Shown: positions 58,122 to 64,000 of the stretch, piece by piece
Numbering within the stretch: the stretch's first letter is position 1
Layout of the letters: each line of letters begins with the position of its first letter
Assembly (NCBI RefSeq): GCF_000717055.1
Contig: NZ_JNXI01000009.1
Span: 124,001 to 188,000, forward strand
DNA length: 64,000 nt
DNA from: Streptomyces iakyrus
Lineage (GTDB): Bacteria; Actinomycetota; Actinomycetes; Streptomycetales; Streptomycetaceae
Direction: 5' to 3'
Translations under genes and position numbers: made by a program
The notes under the pieces: generated by a model
Databases searched by the model: none
The model's input: the letters and a program-made list of their open reading frames with translations, nothing else
What the model was told of the DNA's origin: nothing

Positions 58122-58716
58122 ATGAGTACTGCCCGCGGCTCGCGCCCGAGCCCGGCAGGGCAGGGTCCGGCGGATCACCGAGGCCGGCGAGGAGGTCCTG
58201 CACAAGCCGTGCCGGGACGTCACCGAGTTCGGCCCGGACCTCGCCGCGCTCATCGCCGACATGTTCCTGACCATGTACATCGCGGACGGGGCCGGCCTCG
58301 CGGCGAACCAGGTCGGGGTCGATCTGCGGGTGTTCGTGTACGACTGCCCGGACGACGACGGGGTGCGGCACGTCGGGCACATCGTCAACCCGGTCCTGGA
58401 TCCGGTCGACGCCTCGCGCAGGAGGCTCCTCGACGACGCAGAGGGCTGCCTCTCCGTGCCGGGCGCCACCCTGCACGTGCCTCGTCCGGACCGGGCCGTG
58501 GTGCGCGGCTTCGACCGGGACGGCGAGCCGCTCGTGATCGAGGGCACCGGCTACTTCGCCCGCTGCCTCGCGCACGAGGCCGATCACTGCGACGGGCGGC
58601 TTTATCCGGACCGGCTCTCCGCACGGGAGCGGAAGGCCGCGCTGCGGCAGACGGCGGACCGGCGGGACGAGGTGCTCGCCCGCCGGGCCGCCGACATTGC
58701 GGCGTTGAACGCCTGA
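58122..58716 (+). CDS. def: Peptide deformylase, 5' end out of frame with its likely ATG (possible pseudogene)
   Basis: The body encodes a complete deformylase, which removes the formyl group from new proteins. Motif 1 GAGLAANQVG, motif 2 EGCLSVPG (cysteine ligand) and motif 3 HEADHCDG (two histidine ligands and catalytic glutamate) are intact. Upstream, the frame continues as RVRRITEAGEEVLHKPCRDV, the normal N-terminal strand, but no ATG, GTG or TTG lies between the in-frame stop at 58123 and ATG 58261, which is too far inside. ATG 58122 opens MSTARGSRPSP in another frame, and skipping one base, or removing four, at GGCAGGGCAGGG (58154-58165) would join them. Streptomyces usually have several def genes, so loss could be tolerated. 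Confidence 0.75.
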
Positions 58717-60009
58717 TCAGGCCTTCGGGGCCACCCTGCTCAGCCCGTTGATGATGCGGTCCATCGCGTCGCCGCCCGTCGGGTCGGTGAGGTTCGCGAG
58801 GAGCTTCAGGGTGAACTTCATCAGCATCGGATGCGTGAGACCGCGCTGGGCCGCGATCTGCATGACCTTCGGGTTGCCGATGAGCTTCACGAAGGCGCGG
58901 CCGAGCGTGTAGTAGCCGCCGTAGGTGTCCTTCAGGACGCGCGGGTAGCGCTGGAGGGCCAGTTCGCGGCTCGCGGGGGTCGGCCGGGCGTGGGCCTGCA
59001 CGATGACGTCGGCGGCGATCTGGCCGGACTCCATGGCGTAGGCGATGCCCTCGCCGTTGAAGGGGTTCACCAGGCCGCCGGCGTCACCGACGAGCAGCAG
59101 GCCCTTGGTGTAGTGCGGCTGGCGGTTGAAGGCCATCGGCAGGGCGGCGCCGCGGATCGGGCCGGTCATGTTGTCCGGGGTGTAACCCCAGTCCTCCGGC
59201 ATGGACGCGCACCAGGCCTTCAGCACCTCGCGCCAGTCCAGCTCCTTGAAGGAGTCGGAGGTGTTGAGCACGCCCAGGCCGACGTTCGACGTGCCGTCGC
59301 CCATGCCGAAGATCCAGCCGTAGCCGGGCAGCAGTCGGTCCTCGGCGCCGCGGCGGTCCCACAGCTCCAGCCACGACTCCAGGTAGTCGTCCTCGTGGCG
59401 CGGGCTGGTGAAGTACGTGCGCACGGCCACGCCCATCGGGCGGTCCTCGCGGCGGTGCAGGCCCATCGCCAGGGACAGCCGCGTGGAGTTGCCGTCGGCG
59501 GCCACGACGAGCGGCGCGCGGAAGGTGACCTCGCGCTTCTCCTCACCGAGCCTGGCGTGCACCCCGGTGATGCGGCCCGTGCGCTCGTCCAGGATCGGCG
59601 CGCCCACGTTGCACCGCTCGAAGAGCCGGGCGCCGGCCTTCTGGGCGTTCCGGGCGAGCTGCTCGTCGAAGTCGTCGCGCTTGCGGACGAGGCCGTAGTC
59701 GGGGAAGGAGGCGAGATCAGGCCAGTCGAGCTGGAGCCGCACGCCGCCGCCGATGATGCGCAGGCCCTTGTTGCGCAGCCAGCCGGCCTCCTCGGAGATG
59801 TCGATGCCCATCGCCACGAGCTGCTTGACGGCACGGGGGGTGAGGCCGTCGCCGCAGACCTTCTCGCGGGGGAACTCGGTCTTCTCCAGCAGGAGGACGT
59901 CGAGTCCGGCCTTGGCGAGGTGGTAGGCGGTGGTGGAGCCGGCCGGCCCCGCGCCCACGACGATCACATCGGCGGTGTTCTCGGAGAGGGGCTCGGTCAC
60001 GACGGTCAC
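58717..60009 (-). CDS. Geranylgeranyl-reductase-family oxidoreductase (MenJ-like menaquinone reductase)
   Basis: A 430-residue FAD enzyme. The Rossmann motif is DVIVVGAGPAGSTTAYHLAK, followed by FPREKVCGDGLTPRAVKQL, the family signature; the second FAD motif is LLLVGDAGGLVNPFNGEGIA. Relatives in mycobacteria (MenJ) saturate one isoprene unit of menaquinone; others act on archaeal-type lipids or chlorophyll side chains. The presence of menG 1 kb away and a polyprenyl diphosphate synthase in the window favours menaquinone. The GTG or ATG near 60009 gives the normal N-terminus. It is convergent with def and ends right at its stop. Confidence 0.9.
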   Translation of the reverse strand: MTVVTEPLSENTADVIVVGAGPAGSTTAYHLAKAGLDVLLLEKTEFPREKVCGDGLTPRAVKQLVAMGIDISEEAGWLRNKGLRIIGGGVRLQLDWPDLASFPDYGLVRKRDDFDEQLARNAQKAGARLFERCNVGAPILDERTGRITGVHARLGEEKREVTFRAPLVVAADGNSTRLSLAMGLHRREDRPMGVAVRTYFTSPRHEDDYLESWLELWDRRGAEDRLLPGYGWIFGMGDGTSNVGLGVLNTSDSFKELDWREVLKAWCASMPEDWGYTPDNMTGPIRGAALPMAFNRQPHYTKGLLLVGDAGGLVNPFNGEGIAYAMESGQIAADVIVQAHARPTPASRELALQRYPRVLKDTYGGYYTLGRAFVKLIGNPKVMQIAAQRGLTHPMLMKFTLKLLANLTDPTGGDAMDRIINGLSRVAPKA

Positions 60010-60109
60010 GGCGGGATCTCCCCAAGTTCGTCAATCTTGCGTGCCGACCGGCACTGGACATGGGCAGTCTATGCAGCAGCATTCATCACCCGGCTGAAGG
60101 GCTGCCTTC

Positions 60110-60634
60110 GTGAATCGAGTTCTCCCCGCCGTGCGGCTGCGCGTCCCCACCCATGAGGACGCGATCGTCTGGCACCGGATCTTCGACGACCCGGACGTCA
60201 TGGAGTTCCAGGGCGGCAGGGCCGCGGAGCTCTCGGTCTACGAGGAGCTCACCGCCCGCCAGCGCCGGCACGACGCCGAACTGGGCTTCTGCCTGTGGAC
60301 CGTGCTGGACGGTTCGGGGCAGGTCATCGGGTTCACCGGCGCCCAGCCGTGGGAGCGGTCCTGGGGGCCGGCCGGGGAGATCGAGATCGGCTGGCGGCTC
60401 GGCCGCGAGCACTGGGGCAAGGGCTACGTCACCGCGGCCGCGCGGCAGACGCTGGAGCGGATGCGGGCCAGTGGCGTGCCGGGTGTCGTCGCGATGGTCG
60501 ACGCCCGTAACAGCCGGTCCATCGCGGTGACCCGGCGCCTCGGGATGCGCCTGGCCGAGACGTTCACGACTCCGGCTTCGCAGCGGACGGGGCACTGCTA
60601 CCGGCTCGACCTCCGGGACGCTGACGCAGCGTAG
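60110..60634 (+). CDS. GNAT-family N-acetyltransferase (RimJ-like)
   Basis: A 174-residue acetyltransferase. The acetyl-CoA motif A is in EIEIGWRLGREHWGKGYVTA with the pyrophosphate loop at REHWGKGY, and NSRSIAVTRRLGMRLAETF is motif B, as in RimJ/RimL-type proteins that acetylate protein N-termini or small amines. GTG 60110 is the first start before the conserved region. It is divergent from the MenJ-like gene. The substrate is unknown. Confidence 0.87.
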   Translation: MNRVLPAVRLRVPTHEDAIVWHRIFDDPDVMEFQGGRAAELSVYEELTARQRRHDAELGFCLWTVLDGSGQVIGFTGAQPWERSWGPAGEIEIGWRLGREHWGKGYVTAAARQTLERMRASGVPGVVAMVDARNSRSIAVTRRLGMRLAETFTTPASQRTGHCYRLDLRDADAA

Positions 60635-60717
60635 TCGACTGTCACAGAAAGACATCTGTCGCTTCCGGTCGGTGCGGGGCGGGAGTTACCCTTCCTGTAC
60701 CGCTGGGGGTGACATCT

Positions 60718-61056
60718 GTGCACATTTCCCGCAAGACACCCGAAGTGCGCGTACCGCGTCTGGTCGGCCTGATGGCCGTGGACGCACGGGAGACGGCCCG
60801 GGCGCAGGGCCTCCTCCTCACCGCGCCGGACCGGCCCGAACTCGCTCGCGCCGTCGTCGACTACGTCGTACGCCAGTACCCGCAGCCCGGTGCCGAGGTG
60901 CCGCGGGACTCGATGGTCTACGTGTGGTTCGACTTCGGCCCCGGTGAGGGCGGCGGGGGCGTGCACGAACCGCGGATCCCGCGGCCGCCCCGGGGCGGTC
61001 TCCAGCGCGAGCTGGACGAGCCGGGCGACCCCTACATGGTCCTCAGCTCGCCTTGA
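60718..61056 (+). CDS. Single-PASTA-domain protein
   Basis: A 112-residue protein with one PASTA-like repeat: [20 protein letters not shown], then [23 protein letters not shown]. In penicillin-binding proteins and PknB-type kinases this domain binds muropeptides or beta-lactams, but here there is no signal peptide or membrane helix, so its location and role are unclear. The C-terminal 35 residues are Pro/Gly/Arg-rich. GTG 60718 is chosen for GGGGGTGA upstream; GTG 60709 is in frame too. The 3' end overlaps the convergent menG by 14 bp. Confidence 0.78.
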   Translation: MHISRKTPEVRVPRLVGLMAVDARETARAQGLLLTAPDRPELARAVVDYVVRQYPQPGAEVPRDSMVYVWFDFGPGEGGGGVHEPRIPRPPRGGLQRELDEPGDPYMVLSSP

Positions 61057-61738
61057 AGCCCCGGTGCAGGGCGACGATCCCGCCGCTCAGGTTGCGCCAG
61101 GCCACCCGGGACCAGCCGGCCTTGCCCAGCCGCTCGGCCAGCGCGGGCTGGTCGGGCCAGGCGCGGATGGACTCGGCGAGGTAGACGTAGGCGTCGGGGC
61201 TGGAGGACACGGCCCGGGCGACCGGCGGCAGGGCGCGCATCAGGTACTCGGTGTAGACCGTGCGCAGCGGCGTCCACGTCGGGTGCGAGAACTCGCAGAT
61301 CACGATCCGCCCGCCCGGCCGGGCCACCCGGAGCATCTCGCGCAGGGCCGCGTCCGTGTCCTGCACGTTGCGCAGCCCGAAGGAGATGGTGACGGCGTCG
61401 AAGGTGTCGTCCTTGAACGGCAGCCGCGTCGCGTCGCCGGCGGTGTACGGCAGCCAGGGCCGGCGCTGCTTGCCGACCTGGAGCATGCCCTGGGAGAAGT
61501 CGCACGGGACGACGTAGGCGCCGGTCTGCGCGAAGGGCAGCGAGGAGGTGCCCGTGCCCGCGGCCAGGTCGAGGATCTTCTGCGCCGGGCGCGCGTCGAC
61601 CGCCTTGGCGACCTCCTTGCGCCATCGCCGGTCCTGGCCGAGGGACAGCACGTCGTTGGTCAGGTCGTACCGTTCCGCCACGTCGTCGAACATCGAGGCG
61701 ACTTCGTGCGGCTGCTTGTCCAGGGATGCGCGGGTCAC
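61043..61738 (-). CDS. menG: Demethylmenaquinone methyltransferase
   Basis: A 231-residue SAM-dependent methyltransferase (UbiE/MenG family) that adds the ring methyl in the last step of menaquinone synthesis. [36 protein letters not shown] (motif I), [15 protein letters not shown] and [20 protein letters not shown] are all family signatures. GTG 61738 overlaps the TGA of the decayed gene upstream as GTGA, a sign that the two were once translated together. Length is the usual one. With the polyprenyl synthase and MenJ-like reductase it supplies the quinone for complex I. Confidence 0.95.
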   Translation of the reverse strand: MTRASLDKQPHEVASMFDDVAERYDLTNDVLSLGQDRRWRKEVAKAVDARPAQKILDLAAGTGTSSLPFAQTGAYVVPCDFSQGMLQVGKQRRPWLPYTAGDATRLPFKDDTFDAVTISFGLRNVQDTDAALREMLRVARPGGRIVICEFSHPTWTPLRTVYTEYLMRALPPVARAVSSSPDAYVYLAESIRAWPDQPALAERLGKAGWSRVAWRNLSGGIVALHRGFKAS

Positions 61739-62417
61739 GGGCCCATTCTTGCAGCACCCCCTCCGGGCAGGAGCCGCGGCCGCTCGCGAGCCGCCACGTC
61801 CTCCACCCAGCCGCACAACAGCACGAACACCGCGATCAGCACCCAGCCCACGCCGAACAGGAAGAACGTGGCGGGCACGTCGTACTTCTCCAGGATCACC
61901 GGCACCTGGGGCGTCCAGGTCGGATTGGGGCCGTCGTCGGGAGGGGGTGGTCGTGTTCATGGCGCGCCCCGGTCAGTTGGCGCCGGCGGAGGCGAACACG
62001 GAAGCCGTCGGTGACGAGGTGGTGCCGCTCACGGCTTCCCCGGCCGGGGCCGACGGGGCGCCGCTGGGCCGGACCCCCGGGGCGCCGGGACCGGCCGGAA
62101 CCCCCTCCGGCCGACCGCCGCCGGGCCCCGCACCCGCGAACGGCAGCAACTGCCACGGCGTCAGGGACGTCCCCCAGCCCATGAAGGCCGCGCCCAGGAC
62201 GGCCGCGTACCCGAGGCAGACGGCCCAGGAGGAGACCGATCCGGCGCAGCAGCCGGGCGCGGCGTCCGGAGTTGTCAACGAACACGGGGCCTTGGGCGGA
62301 CCCGTTGCCGCGTTTGCGACGGCGACCACCAGGGGTGCGGCTTTCGATGGCAGGCTCGGAATGCGAAGCTGCCCTTCCTCTGAGAGTTCCTCGGAAAGCC
62401 TGCGGAACTCGCCGCAC
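61735..62417 (-). pseudogene. Decayed polysaccharide-deacetylase gene upstream of menG
   Basis: Three frames must be joined to read this. Frame one (from about 62417) gives RKRGNGSAQGPVFVDNSGRR and LLRRIGLLLG; at about 62222 it must shift to continue as AVCLGYAAVLGAAFMGWGTS, a membrane helix, ending at a stop at 61973. Then, from ATG 61960, MNTTTP would run, after skipping one base of a C run (about 61945), into [12 protein letters not shown] and [15 protein letters not shown], a clear NodB-domain start (61852-61938). It then jumps to a hydrophobic tail ([18 protein letters not shown]) and stops at 61735, with no SHTxTH or later motifs. I infer an internal deletion plus small frameshifts in a membrane-bound deacetylase. 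Confidence 0.6.
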
Positions 62418-62499
62418 GCGACCGACCCTGTGAGACGTTTGCTGCCGGGAAACGTACTTCCTGTTCTACCCTGACCTCACGAGAACGGGAGCGCACGTC

Positions 62500-63513
62500 A
62501 TGAGGAGTTACCGGAAACCGGCGGCGGCCGGGCTGGGCTGTCTGCTGGCCCTCGCCACCGCCGCATGCTCCGGGCAAGGCGACGCGGGCGCTCCGGCCTC
62601 GAAGGCCCCCGCGTCCCCCACGGCGACGGCCGCGGCCGGCACCTCGTACGCCCCGTACCTCAGCGCCACCGAGGCCGCCGGCACCGACACCGCCGGCTCC
62701 CCCACGACGTACAACCTGGCGTTCGTCATCGCCGGCGGTGACGACTGCACCCCGCGCTGGAACGGCACGCACGCCATCGGCGACGCGAAGGTCGCCTCCC
62801 GCATCGCGAAGCTCACGGCGGACGGCGCCCGGGTCCGGGTCTCCTTCGGCGGCGCCTCCGGCAAGGAGCTCGCGGTGAACTGCGACAGCGCCGCGGCTCT
62901 GGCGACGGCGTACGGCAAGGCCCTCGACGCGGCCGGCACCACCCTGGCCGACTTCGACATCGAGGGCGACGAGCTGTCCGACTCCGCCTCCATCGCGCTG
63001 CGTTCGGAGGCGATCGCGCGGTTGCAGGAGGAACGGGCCGACCTGGAGGTCTCGTTCACCCTGCCGGTGATGCCGTCCGGGCTGGACAAGGACAGCCTGG
63101 CGCTCCTCGCCTCCGCCAACGACAAGGGCGTACAGGTCTCCACCGTCAATCTCATGACGATGAACTACGGCTCGTCGTACGACGGTGACATGGGCGGTTA
63201 CGCCCTCACGGCCGCCAAGGCCGCGCACACCCAGCTGAGGAAGACCTTCGGCACCTCGGACCCGGACGCCTGGCGGGGCATGGCGCTCACCTCGATGATC
63301 GGCGTCAACGACGTCGCGAACGAGACGTTCACGCTCGCGGACGCCGCCGAGGTCCGGGCGTTCGCCGAGGAGAAGGGCATCGCCTGGGTGTCGATGTGGT
63401 CGACGGCCCGGGACCGGCAGTGCGCGGACAACTCGAAGCCGACCCAGGCGGCGACGGACTGCAGCGGGGTGCAGCAGGAAGCGGGGGCGTTCGGTAAGGC
63501 CTTCGCGGGCTGA
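62500..63513 (+). CDS. GH18-family (chitinase-like) lipoprotein
   Basis: A 337-residue exported protein. The signal ends in ALATAAC, where Cys23 would be lipidated, followed by an Ala/Pro/Thr linker. The catalytic domain resembles short GH18 enzymes: VRVSFGGASGKELA and LADFDIEGDEL (about residues 147-157), the DxxDxDxE-like motif with the catalytic glutamate, then VSTVNLMTMNYGSSYDGDMG. KGIAWVSMWSTARDRQC holds the conserved late tryptophan. It would cleave chitin or a related beta-1,4-linked glycan, or bind it. No carbohydrate-binding module is present. It stands alone between the pseudogene and a convergent amidohydrolase. Confidence 0.86.
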   Translation: MRSYRKPAAAGLGCLLALATAACSGQGDAGAPASKAPASPTATAAAGTSYAPYLSATEAAGTDTAGSPTTYNLAFVIAGGDDCTPRWNGTHAIGDAKVASRIAKLTADGARVRVSFGGASGKELAVNCDSAAALATAYGKALDAAGTTLADFDIEGDELSDSASIALRSEAIARLQEERADLEVSFTLPVMPSGLDKDSLALLASANDKGVQVSTVNLMTMNYGSSYDGDMGGYALTAAKAAHTQLRKTFGTSDPDAWRGMALTSMIGVNDVANETFTLADAAEVRAFAEEKGIAWVSMWSTARDRQCADNSKPTQAATDCSGVQQEAGAFGKAFAG

Positions 63514-63523
63514 CCGGCCCTGG

Positions 63524-64000
63524 TCAGCGGGCCCGGTACACCAGCCGGCCCGCCAGCACGGTCGCCACACAGGTGGCCGCGCCGCGCTCGCGCAGGGCCG
63601 CCTCGTCGGGCACGTCGAACACGGCCAGGTCGGCCCGGCCGCCGACGGTCAGCGGGCCGTGGACCGTGCCGGGGAGGTCGTACCCCTCCGCGAACGGGTC
63701 GAGGTCGGGCCGCTCGCCCAGCAGCGTGCCGGGAGCGCCCGTGGTCCCCACGACGGTCAGCCCGGAGCGGGCGACGGCCGTGGCCACGAGCGGATCGCGG
63801 AAGCGGGCGCCGGGCGAGGCGACCGCCGTCGTGCCGTACCGCAGCATCCGCTGCACGCCGCGCCGCACACTGCCCGACCAGCGGCTCTCGGTGAGGTCGC
63901 CCAGGGCGGTCAGCCGCTCGCCCCACAGGGGCTGTTCGCCCAGCTCGTCGGCTTCGCGCGGGTCGGGGTGATAGCAGTGGCGCAGCAGCCACAGCGGGTG
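63524..64000 (-). CDS. Imidazolonepropionase-like amidohydrolase, truncated by window edge
   Basis: The last 158 residues of an amidohydrolase-like protein; the frame is open to the end of the window, where HPLWLLRHCYHPD would follow the metal-binding HTH-type motif. RRGVQRMLRYGTTAVASPGA is the typical strand-helix after it, and GPLTVGGRADLAVFDVPDEA near the C-terminus is the composite urease-like domain signature. It belongs to the broad imidazolonepropionase/cytosine-deaminase-like group. A role in menaquinone (futalosine) metabolism is possible from its neighbours but not shown by sequence. Confidence 0.7.
   Translation of the reverse strand, partial: HPLWLLRHCYHPDPREADELGEQPLWGERLTALGDLTESRWSGSVRRGVQRMLRYGTTAVASPGARFRDPLVATAVARSGLTVVGTTGAPGTLLGERPDLDPFAEGYDLPGTVHGPLTVGGRADLAVFDVPDEAALRERGAATCVATVLAGRLVYRAR

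Overview
The window is a stretch of high-GC actinobacterial chromosome and almost certainly comes from a Streptomyces. The GC bias at third codon positions, GTG/TTG starts, GTGA/ATGA start-stop overlaps, a secreted aminopeptidase of the S. griseus type, a c-di-AMP (ydaO-type) riboswitch before a cell-wall lytic gene, and a Rex-type operator before a 14-gene complex I operon all fit. I see no rRNA, tRNA, CRISPR array, insertion sequence or phage gene, so this reads as core chromosome with a few accessory islets.

Layout. 1-2.3 kb: end of korB (2-oxoacid:ferredoxin oxidoreductase), then a divergent HxlR regulator / NmrA-like quinone reductase pair. 2.3-4.8 kb: a RarD permease colliding tail-to-tail with a truncated MFS remnant, then a CGNR regulator and a VOC protein sharing a 21-bp intergenic operator. 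4.9-9.9 kb: secreted M28 aminopeptidase, a repeat-containing proline-rich protein, a ParA-like protein with a degenerate P-loop, an amidase and a flavodoxin-fold reductase. 9.9-14.3 kb: an ABC-2 exporter with an RseB/LolA-like surface protein, and a long-chain polyprenyl diphosphate synthase. 14.3-16.6 kb: the riboswitch, a LysM-transglycosylase and a HAD phosphatase. 16.7-27.3 kb: a polysaccharide locus in two opposed units (acetyltransferase, GT2, deacetylase on +; DegT-like protein, flippase, GT-C-like protein, small membrane protein, GH26-like hydrolase on -). 27.6-30 kb: fumarylacetoacetase and an M48/M56-like peptidase. 30.1-37.1 kb: the most unusual unit, a GntR-controlled set of AprB-like ferredoxin, sulfonate/nitrate-type ABC transporter and AprA-like flavoprotein, with NosL-like and HEAT-repeat fusions. 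37.1-40.1 kb: RecQ and a Uma2 protein. 40.1-56.3 kb: nuoA-N on the - strand. 57.0-64 kb: NlpC/P60 hydrolase, a peptide deformylase with an out-of-frame 5' end, menaquinone-type reductase and menG around a decayed deacetylase gene, a GH18 lipoprotein and a partial amidohydrolase.

How the genes work together. Three genes (polyprenyl diphosphate synthase, MenJ-like reductase, MenG) make or finish menaquinone, the acceptor for the complex I encoded between them. The Rex site suggests that NADH/NAD+ ratio controls nuo. Cell-envelope genes (riboswitch-controlled transglycosylase, NlpC/P60, polysaccharide locus) form a second theme. The 30-37 kb unit looks like uptake plus redox processing of a small oxidised sulfur or organosulfur compound; its substrate cannot be read from the sequence. 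Three places (58.1 kb, 61.9 kb, 62.2 kb) look like small frameshifts, which could be true decay or sequencing errors.
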